Below are positions 1-12,776 of a DNA stretch of 64,000 nucleotides, piece after piece (the first letter of the stretch is position 1; each line of letters begins with the position of its first letter). Location: NCBI RefSeq assembly GCF_024029915.1, contig NZ_CP097478.1, positions 1-64,000 of the forward strand, read 5' to 3'. The translations under genes and the position numbers were made by a program. The DNA is from Fructilactobacillus ixorae (lineage in GTDB: Bacteria; Bacillota; Bacilli; Lactobacillales; Lactobacillaceae). The notes beneath the pieces were generated by a model. That model was not told the DNA's origin. It searched no databases and was given only the letters and a program-made list of their open reading frames with translations.

Positions 1-1344
1 ATGAATCACACCGAACTATGGAATCAAATTAAAGCCAAATTTAAGGAAAACCCTAAATTTGACGAAAATACGTATGCTACTTGGATCAACTCCGTTACCC
101 CAATTTCATACGATGGTCACGTCTTAACCCTCGAACTTCCAACTGCGCTGCACCGTGACTACTGGGAACGCCAGTTAAAATCAACGTTTATTGAATACGC
201 TTATGCAGTTACCCAAACGGATGTCCGCCCCAATTTAGTTTTAAAGGGCGAAACCGGACCGAACACTGACAATCTCGCGCAGTTTCAGCAAAATCACGCC
301 AAGCCAACTACGCCGCACATTGATCCCCACCTGAATCCGCACTACACCTTCGATACCTTCGTGATTGGGCAGGGGAATCAAATGGCGCACGCCGCGGCCC
401 TCGCGGTTTCCGAAGATCCCGGAAAGGTTTACAATCCACTGTTCTTCTATGGTGGCGTTGGACTAGGAAAAACCCACCTAATGCAGGCGATTGGTAACAA
501 GGTCTTAAAGACCCATCCCAACGCAAACGTTAAGTACGTTACCACGGAAAAATTTACCAATGACTTCATTGATGCCCTGCAAAACAACAAAATGCAGGAA
601 TTTCGGCGGGTGTATCGCAACGTCGATTTACTATTAGTTGATGACATCCAGTTCCTTGCTAATAAAGAGGGAACCCAGGATGAGTTCTTTAATACTTTTA
701 ACGCCCTTTACGAAGAAAACAAACAAATCGTGATGACGGCCGACCGACTCCCAAACGAAATTAACTCGCTCACGGATCGCTTAGTCTCCCGGTTTAAATG
801 GGGATTATCCGTTGACATTACGGCGCCCGATTTGGAAACCCGAGCTGCCATTCTGAGGGCTAAGGCCCAGTCGGAAGGACTCCAAGTCGACGATAACATT
901 ATGAGTTACATCGCCAGTCAAATTGATTCAAACGTCCGGGAACTAGAAGGTGCGCTCTCCCGCATTAAAGCCTTTGCCGACTTAAAGCAGGAACCAGTAA
1001 CCATGGACCTCGTTTCCGAAGCGCTAAAACCCCTAAAGCTCAACAAGGAAAAGAGTGCGCTCACCCCCGAAACGATTATGAAAGTAACTGCGTCTTATTA
1101 CCACGTCACGGTTAAGGAGCTGAAGGGGAAAAAACGGGTAAAAGCCATCGTCATTCCGCGACAGGTCGCCATGTATCTCTGTCGGGAACTCACCGATAAT
1201 TCCCTCCCCAAAATCGGAGAGGCCTTTGGGGGCAAGGATCACACCACGGTAATTCATGCGCACGAAAAGATTACCAAAATGGCTGCTTCCGATGCCGAAC
1301 TCCAAAAACAAATTGCCGATTTAAAAACTGAAATTCGGCACTAA
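1..1344 (+). CDS. dnaA: Chromosomal replication initiator protein DnaA
   Basis: AAA+ initiator that binds 9-bp DnaA boxes at oriC, melts the origin and loads the helicase. The 447 residues show the full four-domain plan: an N-terminal helicase/partner domain (about 1-80), a short linker rich in N, Q and P (about 85-110), an AAA+ core with Walker A GGVGLGKT near 151-158 and Walker B LLLVDDIQF near 209, and a C-terminal DNA-binding domain with the signature GGKDHTTVIHA near 415. Length is normal for lactobacilli. The window starts at its ATG, so its promoter and the upstream half of oriC cannot be seen. dnaN follows after a 222-bp gap holding DnaA boxes. Certain. Confidence 0.99.
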   Translation: MNHTELWNQIKAKFKENPKFDENTYATWINSVTPISYDGHVLTLELPTALHRDYWERQLKSTFIEYAYAVTQTDVRPNLVLKGETGPNTDNLAQFQQNHAKPTTPHIDPHLNPHYTFDTFVIGQGNQMAHAAALAVSEDPGKVYNPLFFYGGVGLGKTHLMQAIGNKVLKTHPNANVKYVTTEKFTNDFIDALQNNKMQEFRRVYRNVDLLLVDDIQFLANKEGTQDEFFNTFNALYEENKQIVMTADRLPNEINSLTDRLVSRFKWGLSVDITAPDLETRAAILRAKAQSEGLQVDDNIMSYIASQIDSNVRELEGALSRIKAFADLKQEPVTMDLVSEALKPLKLNKEKSALTPETIMKVTASYYHVTVKELKGKKRVKAIVIPRQVAMYLCRELTDNSLPKIGEAFGGKDHTTVIHAHEKITKMAASDAELQKQIADLKTEIRH

Positions 1345-1375
1345 GCGAGCGGGGGCGTAAGTGATCCTGGAAAAA

Positions 1376-1384
1376 TGGTATAAT
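1376..1384 (+). promoter_or_regulatory. Extended -10 promoter for dnaN, next to DnaA boxes
   Basis: TGG-TATAAT (1376-1384) is an extended -10 element. No good -35 is visible. The first DnaA box (1391-1399) covers the predicted start site, so DnaA probably represses this promoter. Confidence 0.55.
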
Positions 1385-1540
1385 GCTAGTTGTGGATAAT
1401 TATTAAAAAACTAGGGCACTTACTAACAAACTTATCCACAGTGGATAACTGATTAACCACTTTGCTCTTTAAGAGTTATCCACAGAAATCACAGGCCCTA
1501 CTACTACTACGATTTTTGTTTTAATTAATTAAATTAACCC
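1379..1540 (+). other. oriC: oriC (dnaA-dnaN half): DnaA boxes, DnaA-trio, AT-rich unwinding stretch
   Basis: Seen directly: perfect DnaA boxes (TTATCCACA) at 1432-1440 and 1476-1484 on the plus strand and 1391-1399 on the minus strand, plus a one-mismatch box at 1440-1448 overlapping the second. After the last box come a GC-rich GGCCC (1494-1498), four CTA triplets (1498-1509) and an AT-only run (about 1518-1537). On the minus strand the triplets read 3'-GAT-GAT-GAT-GAT, the DnaA-trio element known from Bacillus subtilis unwinding. This is the melting side of the origin. Any boxes upstream of dnaA lie outside the window. Confidence 0.9.
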
Positions 1541-1566
1541 ACCGGCCCTGAAGGAGGAACTGAAGT

Positions 1567-2706
1567 ATGCAATTTTCCATTAATCGACTTTCGTTTATTA
1601 AAGCCTTAGGAATTGTTCAACGAGCCATTTCAAGCAAGACAACGATTCCCATCCTTACCAACCTGCTGATTGATGTTTCCAACAGCAACATTCAATTAAC
1701 GGGTAGTAATGCTGACATATCCATTCAAACCACGATTAGTGGGAATAATCCAGATCATGAATTAACCATTAGTTCAACTGGGAAAATCACGTTACCCGCT
1801 CGGTTTTTCAGTGAAATCGTTAAAAAACTCCCGGATCGGGAACTCTCGGTGGAAGTCGGTGATAACTTCCAAACCACCATTAAGTCAGGAAATTCTGAAT
1901 TTACAATTAATGGATTGGATGCTAATGGATACCCACACTTACCTGAAGTTGATAGCGAACATCCCATTCACCTTCCAGCTGAAATTTTTCGGGAGGTCAT
2001 TGGCCAAACTGTAATCGCGGTTTCTAAACAAGAAAGCCGCCCGATTTTAACTGGAGTTCACTTTACGTTAGACCACAATCAGCTACTGGCCGTTTCTACC
2101 GATAGTCACCGGCTTAGCCAACGGAACGTGGAATTACCCAAGGAAGCCGAAGGTGACTATAACGTGGTCATCCCGGGCGAAAGTCTAAAGGAATTAGCTC
2201 GGATGCTAGATGGTGAAACGAATGCCATTGACATGCATTTGTCGGAAAATCAGGTGCTCTTCACCTTTGGGGCGACTCGGTTTTACTCCCGACTCCTTGA
2301 GGGCAACTATCCAGATACCTCGCGGCTGGTCCCAACTTCCTCAGAAACCCAGGTCAAGTTTGCAGCAACTGACTTACTCGCTGCCGTGGAACGGGCGTCC
2401 TTGCTCTCCCATGAATCCCGCAACAACGTCATCAAATTTACAATTAAGCCTGCTGATCAAGTTGTAACGATCACGGGGAACTCCCCAGACGTAGGGAAAG
2501 TGGAAGAAGAGTTAACGCCCGCTACCCTTAGTGGGGCGGACTTGGAAATTTCGTTTAATCCGGATTACATGAAAGAAGCGCTCCGCGTCTTTGGTCCGAT
2601 TGACGTTGAAATCGCCTTTACTTCGGCCTTACGACCGTTTACGATCACCCCGGCCGATAACCACACGAACTTTATTCAACTGATCACTCCTGTACGAACT
2701 TTTTAA
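1567..2706 (+). CDS. dnaN: DNA polymerase III beta subunit (sliding clamp)
   Basis: Ring-shaped processivity clamp that tethers DNA polymerase III to DNA and docks mismatch-repair and other replication factors. The 379-residue length and three repeated clamp domains (about 1-125, 126-250, 251-379) fit the family. The C-terminal end FIQLITPVRTF is the usual beta-clamp ending (ITPVRT). The start is fixed by AAGGAGG about 7 bases upstream. It follows oriC and is closed by a strong terminator before yaaA, so it is transcribed from its own promoter and by read-through from dnaA. Confidence 0.99.
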   Translation: MQFSINRLSFIKALGIVQRAISSKTTIPILTNLLIDVSNSNIQLTGSNADISIQTTISGNNPDHELTISSTGKITLPARFFSEIVKKLPDRELSVEVGDNFQTTIKSGNSEFTINGLDANGYPHLPEVDSEHPIHLPAEIFREVIGQTVIAVSKQESRPILTGVHFTLDHNQLLAVSTDSHRLSQRNVELPKEAEGDYNVVIPGESLKELARMLDGETNAIDMHLSENQVLFTFGATRFYSRLLEGNYPDTSRLVPTSSETQVKFAATDLLAAVERASLLSHESRNNVIKFTIKPADQVVTITGNSPDVGKVEEELTPATLSGADLEISFNPDYMKEALRVFGPIDVEIAFTSALRPFTITPADNHTNFIQLITPVRTF

Positions 2707-2720
2707 CCTAAAATCGCACT

Positions 2721-2753
2721 AAAAGCCCATAATTTAGTTTATGGGCTTTTTTG
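2721..2753 (+). terminator. Rho-independent terminator after dnaN
   Basis: 10-bp stem AAAAGCCCAT (2721-2730) with ATGGGCTTTT (2741-2750), followed by more T. It separates dnaN from yaaA-recF-gyrBA. Confidence 0.9.
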
Positions 2754-2843
2754 GTGCTTTAACGGTTTAAATGTCTAAATGACCTGAACGGGCTGAAACG
2801 GCTTATAAATGCGAGCTGGGTGTACTTTTTGAATTTTAAAGGT

Positions 2844-2849
2844 TATAAT
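2844..2849 (+). promoter_or_regulatory. -10 element of the yaaA-recF-gyrB promoter
   Basis: Perfect TATAAT with a weak -35 (TGTACT, 2821-2826, 17-bp spacing). The predicted start of transcription is near 2856, which excludes the upstream ATG at 2858 as translation start of yaaA because no ribosome-binding site could precede it. Confidence 0.6.
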
Positions 2850-2875
2850 TAGAAGTAATGAAAGCAGGTGGCAAG

Positions 2876-3094
2876 ATGAAAAAAGAGGTTTTAATTACAA
2901 CGCCGTACGTGACGTTAGGCCAATTGCTTAAAATGGAAAATGTGATTGCTTCAGGCGGACAAGCAAAGTGGTTTTTACGCGAAAAAACCGTTTACCTAAA
3001 TGATGAACCAGAAAACCGACGCGGGAAGAAGCTGTACGACGGTGATGTCGTCCGGGTTCCCGAGGTGGGTTTGTTTTTTATTAAGGCAAAGTAG
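2876..3094 (+). CDS. yaaA: S4-domain protein YaaA
   Basis: Small RNA-binding protein conserved between dnaN and recF in Bacillota; linked to ribosome assembly in Bacillus, exact role unsettled. The 72 residues form one S4-like fold: LGQLLKMENVIASGGQAKWF gives the helical pair and the NRRGKKLYDGDVVRV stretch is the typical S4 end. I chose ATG 2876, preceded by AGGTGG, over ATG 2858, which sits at the predicted transcription start. recF begins 8 bases downstream, so the two are cotranscribed. Confidence 0.9.
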   Translation: MKKEVLITTPYVTLGQLLKMENVIASGGQAKWFLREKTVYLNDEPENRRGKKLYDGDVVRVPEVGLFFIKAK

Positions 3095-3102
3095 GCCATT
3101 TC

Positions 3103-6175
<3,073 letters not shown>

Positions 6176-6178
6176 CTT

Positions 6179-6194
6179 TGTTTCATGTGAAACA
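6179..6194 (+). other. parS: parS site 1 (between gyrB and gyrA)
   Basis: TGTTTCATGTGAAACA differs from the Bacillota ParB-binding consensus TGTTTCACGTGAAACA at one central base. Identical copies are at 15294-15309 and 44556-44571, all intergenic and in the same orientation, as expected for an origin-proximal ParB loading zone. Confidence 0.85.
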
Positions 6195-6235
6195 ACCGGG
6201 AAAAGAGTTACCTAGAGGGAACGGAGGCAAGTTAC

Positions 6236-8731
6236 GTGGCTAACGAAATGGAAACGCCAGAAACTAGAATAACCAACGTCGAATTGTCGAAAAAAATGAA
6301 GTCCTCATTTTTGGACTATGCCATGAGTGTGATTGTGGCGCGGGCACTACCAGACGTTCGGGATGGCTTAAAGCCCGTGAACCGGCGAATTTTGTACGGC
6401 ATGGATCAACTCGGAGTCACGCCCGATAAACCCTACAAAAAGTCTGCCCGGATTGTCGGGGACGTTATGGGGAAGTATCACCCCCACGGGGATAGCTCCA
6501 TTTACGAGGCGATGGTGCGGATGGCGCAGGAATTTAGCTACCGCTACCTACTAGTTGATGGGCACGGAAACTTTGGCTCCGTCGATGGCGACGGCGCCGC
6601 TGCCATGCGATATACCGAAGCCCGGTTAAGCAAGATTTCACTAGAAATGTTGCGGGATTTGAATAAGGATACCGTTGACTTTGCCCCGAACTACGACGGT
6701 ACGGAACGGGAACCAGTGGTCCTCCCGGCTCGAATTCCGAACCTGTTGCTAAATGGAGTAACCGGAATTGCGGTGGGAATGGCCACGAACATCCCCCCGC
6801 ATAATTTAAGTGAGGTCATCTCGGCCATTCACTTGCTGATGAAAAAACCAGCAGCCAAGGTTAACGAGTTGATGGAAGTGCTGCCTGGGCCTGATTTTCC
6901 AACTGGCGGCATCGTAATGGGGAAATCGGGGATTCGACATGCCTATGAAACTGGTCACGGCAACATCGTGGTTCGGGCTAAGGTCGATATCGAAGAGGAC
7001 CGCCATGGAAAACAAACCATCGTTGCAACCGAGTTGCCATACATGGTTAATAAGGCGAAGTTAATTGAACGAATTGCGGACTTAGTTCGGGATAAACGTA
7101 TTAACGGGATTACGGCAATTAATGACGAGTCCGACCGGGAAGGAATGCGGATTGTCATCGAAGTGCGCCGGGATGCCAGTGCCGAAGTGGTACTCAACAA
7201 CCTCTACAAGATGACGTTGATGCAAACTTCGTACAGCTTTAACATGCTGGCAATCATCGACGGAGCGCCCAAGGTGTTGAGCCTCAGAGAGATTTTGAAT
7301 AGCTACTTGGATTACCAAGTAGATGTCATTACCCGTCGGACCCGTTTTAACCTGAAAAAGGCGGAAGCCCGAGCACACATTTTAGCGGGATTGTTGGTGG
7401 CGTTAGACCACATTGACCAAGTAATTCAAATCATTCGGAGTTCCAAAACGGGTGAGATTGCCAAACAACAGTTGATTGATAACTTTGCGTTAGACGATAA
7501 ACAAGCTCAGGCTATTTTAGACATGCGGTTGGTCCGGTTAACCGGATTGGAACGCGGAAAAATCACCGATGAACATCAAAAGTTATTGGAACAAATTAAT
7601 GACTATCGGGATATTCTAAATAGTCACGACCGGGTCACAGACATCATCTATAACGAGTTGTTAGAGACGCAAAAGAAGTTTGGCGATGCCCGGCGGACGG
7701 AATTGATGGTGGGGGAAATTACCAGCATCGAGGATGAAGACCTCATCGAGGCCAAGAATGTCACCATTACGTTAACCCATAACGGGTACATCAAGCGGAT
7801 TCCGACCGATGACTTTAAGGCCCAAAACCGCGGTGGTCGTGGAATTAAGGGAATGGGTGTGAACCAGGATGACTTTATTGAACACTTACTGACCGGTTCC
7901 ACGCATGACCAACTGCTGTTTTTCACTACGGCAGGGAAGGTGTACAGCCTAAAGGCCTATGAAGTTCCGGAATACGGACGCTCGGCCAAGGGAATTCCGA
8001 TCGTCAACCTCTTACAACTGGGTGAACACGAAAAGATTCAAACCGTCTTAGACATTAGTGATACAGAAGATGTTGCTCACAAGGATCTCTTCTTTACCAC
8101 GAAGCTGGGAACGGTCAAACGGACCCCGTTAGCTGAATTTGTCAACATCAGAAACAATGGGCTCAAGGCCATTAATCTGCGGGACACGGATGAAGTAATC
8201 AAGGTTTCGTTAGTAAGCGAAACCGATGATGTCATCATTGGAACGCACGCGGGTTACGCCGTGAGTTTTAAGGTCAATGCCGTTCGGTCAATGGGCCGCT
8301 CCGCCACTGGAGTTCGAGGTGTGAAACTTCGGGACCAGGACTACGTAATTGGCGCTGACGTGCTTGTTTCCGGTGGAGATGTGTTTGTAATCTCAGAAAA
8401 GGGTTACGGAAAACGAACTCCGATTGCCCAGTATCCAATTAAAGGCCGGGGCGGTAAGGGGATTAAGACGTCCAACGTTACTGAGAAAAACGGACCAGTC
8501 GTTGGTCTGGGCGTTGTGCTCGGCGATGAAGACATCATGTTAATTACCGACCAAGGGGTTATGATTCGGTTCGCAACGGAAAATGTTTCGGAAACGGGCC
8601 GGGCCACCATGGGGGTTCACCTGATTCGGATTGATGAAGATTCGAAGGTGGCCACGATGGCGATCGTCACGAAAACGGATGATGAACCGGCTACACCGGT
8701 AGCAAATGCATCAGCACCTGATGACGAATAA
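6236..8731 (+). CDS. gyrA: DNA gyrase subunit A
   Basis: Cleavage and wrapping subunit of gyrase. The GTG start (6236) has GGAGG 8 bases upstream. The winged-helix and tower region carries the catalytic tyrosine in RYTEARL (Tyr126). The quinolone-determining region reads [10 protein letters not shown] with Ser87 and Glu91 at the two classic positions, the wild-type pattern. The C-terminal beta-pinwheel contains a GyrA-box-like QNRGGRG near residue 530. The acidic tail is typical. At 831 residues it is of normal length. A strong terminator follows. Confidence 0.99.
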   Translation: MANEMETPETRITNVELSKKMKSSFLDYAMSVIVARALPDVRDGLKPVNRRILYGMDQLGVTPDKPYKKSARIVGDVMGKYHPHGDSSIYEAMVRMAQEFSYRYLLVDGHGNFGSVDGDGAAAMRYTEARLSKISLEMLRDLNKDTVDFAPNYDGTEREPVVLPARIPNLLLNGVTGIAVGMATNIPPHNLSEVISAIHLLMKKPAAKVNELMEVLPGPDFPTGGIVMGKSGIRHAYETGHGNIVVRAKVDIEEDRHGKQTIVATELPYMVNKAKLIERIADLVRDKRINGITAINDESDREGMRIVIEVRRDASAEVVLNNLYKMTLMQTSYSFNMLAIIDGAPKVLSLREILNSYLDYQVDVITRRTRFNLKKAEARAHILAGLLVALDHIDQVIQIIRSSKTGEIAKQQLIDNFALDDKQAQAILDMRLVRLTGLERGKITDEHQKLLEQINDYRDILNSHDRVTDIIYNELLETQKKFGDARRTELMVGEITSIEDEDLIEAKNVTITLTHNGYIKRIPTDDFKAQNRGGRGIKGMGVNQDDFIEHLLTGSTHDQLLFFTTAGKVYSLKAYEVPEYGRSAKGIPIVNLLQLGEHEKIQTVLDISDTEDVAHKDLFFTTKLGTVKRTPLAEFVNIRNNGLKAINLRDTDEVIKVSLVSETDDVIIGTHAGYAVSFKVNAVRSMGRSATGVRGVKLRDQDYVIGADVLVSGGDVFVISEKGYGKRTPIAQYPIKGRGGKGIKTSNVTEKNGPVVGLGVVLGDEDIMLITDQGVMIRFATENVSETGRATMGVHLIRIDEDSKVATMAIVTKTDDEPATPVANASAPDDE

Positions 8732-8741
8732 TTAAAAACGA

Positions 8742-8772
8742 AAAAAAGATGCCACGTTGGCATCTTTTTTTA
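8742..8772 (+). terminator. Terminator after gyrA
   Basis: AAAAAAGATGCCA and TGGCATCTTTTTT form a long stem around a CGT loop, followed by T residues. It ends the gyrBA transcript. Confidence 0.93.
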
Positions 8773-8809
8773 CGTAGTTAACTAAGTATCGGTAAATCGC
8801 ATTCGTGGA

Positions 8810-8838
8810 TTGTCAACGGGCCTAAGCAATGCTATAAT
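8810..8838 (+). promoter_or_regulatory. Promoter of the rpsF-ssb-rpsR operon
   Basis: TTGTCA (8810-8815), 17-bp spacer, TATAAT (8833-8838): a near-consensus housekeeping promoter. It leaves an 85-base leader before rpsF. Confidence 0.85.
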
Positions 8839-8845
8839 GTAAAGC

Positions 8846-8927
8846 TGTAGATTGACTCTGAGTCAAACTGCAACCCTTGCTCTTCAAATCGTTGGAGGGC
8901 CGAAAGTCCATAAGGAGGTGCAAATTC
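8846..8927 (+). promoter_or_regulatory. rpsF 5' leader, candidate S6:S18 autoregulatory element
   Basis: The leader includes GGGCCGAAAGTCC (8897-8909), a small hairpin containing a CCG, just before the ribosome-binding site AAGGAGG. A CCG displayed in a leader hairpin close to the Shine-Dalgarno sequence is the recognised feature of S6:S18-binding leaders in many bacteria. Folding was judged by eye only. Confidence 0.45.
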
Positions 8928-9221
8928 ATGGAAAACAAATATGAAATTACTTACATCATCCGTCCTGATCTTGACGACGCTGCTAAAACTGCTTTAGTAG
9001 AACGGTTTGACAAAATCTTGACTGATAATGGTGCCAAGTTGATCGATTCAAAGGATTGGTCGAAGCGGCGGTTTGCTTACGAAATTGATGGATTCAACGA
9101 AGGAATCTACCACGTTGTAAACTTAACTGCGGAAGACAGTCGAGCAATTGACGAATTCGACCGGTTGTCGAAGTTTAGTGACAACATTTTACGGCAAATG
9201 ACTGTTAAACGTGATAAATAA
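8928..9221 (+). CDS. rpsF: 30S ribosomal protein S6
   Basis: Primary component of the 30S platform that pairs with S18. The 97 residues begin [15 protein letters not shown], the family hallmark; [12 protein letters not shown] is also conserved. ATG 8928 follows AAGGAGG by 8 bases. The open frame reaches up to 8877 but that part is the untranslated leader. First gene of rpsF-ssb-rpsR, the standard arrangement that couples S6, SSB and S18 supply. Confidence 0.98.
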   Translation: MENKYEITYIIRPDLDDAAKTALVERFDKILTDNGAKLIDSKDWSKRRFAYEIDGFNEGIYHVVNLTAEDSRAIDEFDRLSKFSDNILRQMTVKRDK

Positions 9222-9251
9222 GCTATCTAAGAACGAGAGGAGCGTTTCAGT

Positions 9252-9776
9252 ATGATTAATACCGTGGTCCTAACTGGACGATTAACACGAGATGTCGATT
9301 TACGATACACCCAAAGCGGGGCAGCCGTGGGTTCCTTTACCCTGGCCGTTGATCGCCGCTTCACCAATCAAAATGGTGACCGGGAAGCTGACTTCGTTAA
9401 TTGTGTTATTTGGCGGAAATCAGCTGAAAACCTTGCCAACTTCGTTCATAAAGGGTCATTGCTTGGGGTAGAAGGCCGCCTGCAAACGCGGAACTATGAA
9501 AACAAGCAGGGCCAGCGAGTTTATGTAACGGAAGTCGTTGTTGAAAACTTTACTCTGTTGGAACCACGAAATAGTGGTCAACAAGGCAACAACGCTGGCA
9601 ACCAAGCTCCTCAACAAAATCCATTTGGAACTCCGCAATCGAATAACTTCGGCGGCCAAGCTGATCACAATGGTGCAAACCAGAGTAATCCTAGCAATGG
9701 GAATGATAATTCTGCCGATCCGTTTGCCGGTTCAGGAGACCAAATCGATATTTCCGATGATGATTTACCATTCTAA
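9252..9776 (+). CDS. ssb: Single-stranded DNA-binding protein
   Basis: Binds single-stranded DNA at forks and recruits repair and replication partners. An OB fold fills residues 1-110 ([20 protein letters not shown] at the start). A flexible linker rich in Q, N and G follows, and the tip is acidic, ending DISDDDLPF, the partner-docking motif. 174 residues is usual for the essential SsbA type. It lies between rpsF and rpsR with gaps of 30 and 41 bp, each holding a good ribosome-binding site. Confidence 0.98.
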   Translation: MINTVVLTGRLTRDVDLRYTQSGAAVGSFTLAVDRRFTNQNGDREADFVNCVIWRKSAENLANFVHKGSLLGVEGRLQTRNYENKQGQRVYVTEVVVENFTLLEPRNSGQQGNNAGNQAPQQNPFGTPQSNNFGGQADHNGANQSNPSNGNDNSADPFAGSGDQIDISDDDLPF

Positions 9777-9817
9777 AGTGGGACAAATCTGATTAACGAA
9801 CGAGGAGGGGATTACAC

Positions 9818-10069
9818 ATGGCTGAACAAAGACACGCAAGAGGTAGAAGAGGTGGACGTCGGCGTCGGAAGGTTGACTTCATCGCTGCAAACCACATTGA
9901 CTACATCGATTACAAAGATGTTGATTTATTAAAGCGGTTCATCTCAGAACGGGGTAAGATTTTACCCCGTCGAGTAACGGGAACTAGCGCTAAGAACCAA
10001 CGGAAATTAACAATTGCCATTAAACGGGCTCGGATCATGGGCTTGTTACCATTCGTTGTTGAAGACTAA
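9818..10069 (+). CDS. rpsR: 30S ribosomal protein S18
   Basis: Small platform protein that dimerises with S6 on 16S rRNA. The 83 residues contain the conserved [19 protein letters not shown] and the basic C-terminal half [18 protein letters not shown]. It has no zinc-binding cysteines, so it is the C-minus form. Last gene of the operon; a terminator follows 12 bases after the stop. Confidence 0.98.
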   Translation: MAEQRHARGRRGGRRRRKVDFIAANHIDYIDYKDVDLLKRFISERGKILPRRVTGTSAKNQRKLTIAIKRARIMGLLPFVVED

Positions 10070-10081
10070 TGGGTAATTGCA

Positions 10082-10114
10082 AAGAGTTTCTCAGAGATGA
10101 GAAGCTCTTTTTTC
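10082..10114 (+). terminator. Terminator after rpsR
   Basis: AGAGTTTCTC (10084-10093) pairs with GAGAAGCTCT, one mismatch, followed by a T run. Confidence 0.85.
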
Positions 10115-10221
10115 TTTGCTGCAATTAGGCCTGGTTCGGCAGATCGGATTCGCTCCTTTTTAGGGGAGAGTTTGTGATAAAATAAAGCGTAATAGATCCC
10201 CATTGAGTAAAGGAGCAAATG

Positions 10222-12243
10222 ATGAAAAAGGAAAACACAACGCTGGCGTTGCCACCTTTTATGCATAATCGACACCTGCGTAACATCGCCATTTTCATTT
10301 CCCTGAACTTGGTCTTGGGTCTGGTAATTGCGTTTGTTTACAACGTGTGGGTTGGAGGAGTTCTCCTGCTGCTAGCCTGCGTGGGTCTCTTCTTTGTAAG
10401 TAAAGAACTAAACGTGGTCGAACAAAAAGCCAATAATTACATGGACAGCCTCTCGTACCTAATCAAACGGGGGGAACAAGAATCAATGCTGGAAATGCCG
10501 TTGGGGGTTTTAATTTTAGATAGCCAACAACGGGTTAGCTGGATTAATCCGTATTTGCAACCCTATTTTAAAACGGATCGGGTGGTAGGTAAGCAGTTGG
10601 AACAAGTTGCCCCCCACCTCGCGCAGGTGATTCAGACCAACTGGGAACAGGATGATCCGTTTGAAGCCACCTGGAACGGTCGGTACTTTAACCTTTTGAT
10701 TCAACGGCAGTACCGAACCATTTATCTCATGGACATCACGCACTACGCTGAGGTGGAAGTTCAGTATGAAAACGAGAAAGTGGCCATTGGGGAGATTTAC
10801 CTTGATAATTTTGATGAGGTTAGTCAATCCATGTCGGACCAAGAAATTTCAAACTTGCGAAATTACGTCACGAATAAGCTAACCGAATGGGCGCAACGGT
10901 ACGGGATTTATCTCAAACGGATTGATGCCGAGCACTATTCAATTATGATGTACATGCGCTCGTTAACGGCGGTTGAAGCCGATAAATTTAACATTCTCGA
11001 CACGATTCGGAAGGGGACGGTGCAACAGAACTTCCCAATTACGTTGAGCATTGGGATTGCGTATGGTGATACGGATTTGAACCAACTGGCCGATTTAGCC
11101 CAAAATAATTTGGATCTCGCACTTGGTCGGGGTGGGGATCAAGCCGTGATTAAGTCTAAGGACGGGAGGGCCGTTTTCTTCGGGGGCAAGACGAACCCGA
11201 TGGAGAAGCGGACCCGGGTCCGGGCGCGGATGATCACGCACGCTCTAGTGCAATTAATGGGCACGGCCGACCAGATCTTTGTGGACGGTCACAAACAGCC
11301 GGACATGGATTCCTGGGGGGCAGCCTTGGGGATTCGCCGGATTGCGCAAATGAATGGCAAGCAGTGTTACATTGTCTTTGATGATCAAGACGTACACACA
11401 GACATCCGGCGGCTCTTGGATAAAATCAAGGACTACCCAGACATCGAAGCGTCCATTATCAGCACCGATGAAGCGGTGAAATTAGCAACCGATGATAGCC
11501 TAATGATCATGGTTGATCACTCCAATCCAAAGATTGGCGTCGCTCAGGAGTTGTACCAGAAACTCGAAAACCGGGTGGTCATCATTGACCATCACCGGCG
11601 CGGCGAAGATTTCCCTCCGAATCCTTTGCTGGCGTACGTGGAACCCTACGCTTCGTCTGCGTGTGAATTAATCACGGAAATGTTTGAATACCAGTCGCAG
11701 TCTGCTGATCCAATGAACGAGTTGGAAGCAACCGCGATGTTGACTGGGATTGTGGTGGATACCCAATCCTTTACGGTTAAAACCGGAACTCGGACGTTTG
11801 ATGCGGCCAGTTACTTACGTTCGGCGGGTGCCAACGTGGAGGAAATTGCCTCGTTCATGAAGGAAAACGTGAAAAATTACATGGATGAGAACCATCTGAT
11901 TTCGTTGGTAAAATTTGAAAGTGATCACATTGCCTTAATTACGGCTGAAGACGAGGTAGCGTATGATTCGGTGACCGCGGCGAAGGCGGTTGACTCCTTG
12001 CTGTCGGTAGACGGGGTTGAGGCCTCGTTCGTGGTCTTTCGGCGTCAGGATGGCAACGTTGGGATTTCAGCTCGCAGTACGGGGACGATTAACGTCCAAT
12101 TAATTATGGAGCAACTGGGCGGTGGCGGTCACTTAGGTGCGGGAGCCACCCAGTTGACCGACCAAACTGTTCCAGAAGCTAGTGAATTGTTAAAAACGAC
12201 GATTAAAACCAGTCTCTCCGACAATCCACCAACAGACGAATAG
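10222..12243 (+). CDS. gdpP: Cyclic-di-AMP phosphodiesterase GdpP (DHH family)
   Basis: Membrane-bound enzyme that hydrolyses c-di-AMP to pApA and so sets cell-wall, osmotic and potassium homeostasis. Order of domains: two N-terminal membrane helices (about 17-55), a PAS domain (about 80-160), a degenerate GGDEF domain (about 165-300), a DHH domain with DGHKQPDMDS and IDHHRRG, and a DHHA1 domain with GGGGHLGAGA. 673 residues is the family length. Of the paired ATGs at 10219 and 10222 I prefer the second, 6 bases after AGGAG. It has its own -10 (TAAAAT near 10178). rplI starts 48 bases downstream, the conserved gdpP-rplI-dnaB order. Confidence 0.96.
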   Translation: MKKENTTLALPPFMHNRHLRNIAIFISLNLVLGLVIAFVYNVWVGGVLLLLACVGLFFVSKELNVVEQKANNYMDSLSYLIKRGEQESMLEMPLGVLILDSQQRVSWINPYLQPYFKTDRVVGKQLEQVAPHLAQVIQTNWEQDDPFEATWNGRYFNLLIQRQYRTIYLMDITHYAEVEVQYENEKVAIGEIYLDNFDEVSQSMSDQEISNLRNYVTNKLTEWAQRYGIYLKRIDAEHYSIMMYMRSLTAVEADKFNILDTIRKGTVQQNFPITLSIGIAYGDTDLNQLADLAQNNLDLALGRGGDQAVIKSKDGRAVFFGGKTNPMEKRTRVRARMITHALVQLMGTADQIFVDGHKQPDMDSWGAALGIRRIAQMNGKQCYIVFDDQDVHTDIRRLLDKIKDYPDIEASIISTDEAVKLATDDSLMIMVDHSNPKIGVAQELYQKLENRVVIIDHHRRGEDFPPNPLLAYVEPYASSACELITEMFEYQSQSADPMNELEATAMLTGIVVDTQSFTVKTGTRTFDAASYLRSAGANVEEIASFMKENVKNYMDENHLISLVKFESDHIALITAEDEVAYDSVTAAKAVDSLLSVDGVEASFVVFRRQDGNVGISARSTGTINVQLIMEQLGGGGHLGAGATQLTDQTVPEASELLKTTIKTSLSDNPPTDE

Positions 12244-12291
12244 CATGAATGCAGTAAATTTGTTACATTAGACCAAAAGGAGTGAAGGATT

Positions 12292-12744
12292 ATGCAAGTG
12301 ATTTTTTTAGAAGATGTGCGTGGTAAAGGAAAACGGGGCGAAATCAAACAGGTGCCAGCTGGGTATGCCCAAAACTATTTGATTAAGAACGGCCTCGCTG
12401 AACCAGCAACTAAATCAGCAGTCAGCCGGGTAAAAGCGCAACAAAAACACGCGGCCGAAAATGCCGAAGAAGAATTAGAAGAAGCACAACAACAACAAGC
12501 CTTTTTGGAAAAGGATGACACGGTGGTGGAACTACGGGCTAAATCCGGTAAAGACGGGCGGTTGTTTGGCTCCATTACTAGCAAACAAATTGCGCAGGCA
12601 CTGGCCGCACAATACCAAGTTAAAATTGATAAGCGTAAGCTTGAACTTGCAGAACCCATTAAAGCAATGGGTTACACCAACGTTCCCGTAAAGCTGCACC
12701 CCAACGTGACGGCTAGAATTCGGGTCCACGTTGCCGAAAAATAA
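12292..12744 (+). CDS. rplI: 50S ribosomal protein L9
   Basis: Two-domain protein at the base of the L1 stalk. The N-terminal domain [19 protein letters not shown], a long charged connecting helix (about 40-80, with runs of E and Q), and the C-terminal domain are all present in 150 residues. A ribosome-binding site AAGGAGTGAAGG precedes the ATG. It lies between gdpP and dnaB on the same strand with short gaps, consistent with one operon. Confidence 0.98.
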   Translation: MQVIFLEDVRGKGKRGEIKQVPAGYAQNYLIKNGLAEPATKSAVSRVKAQQKHAAENAEEELEEAQQQQAFLEKDDTVVELRAKSGKDGRLFGSITSKQIAQALAAQYQVKIDKRKLELAEPIKAMGYTNVPVKLHPNVTARIRVHVAEK

Positions 12745-12776
12745 AGCAATGCGTCACATTAGAAAAGGGTTAGAGC

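Noticed and set aside
6479..6511. Quinolone-resistance substitutions in gyrA
   Set aside because: Both classic positions carry the susceptible residues Ser and Glu.
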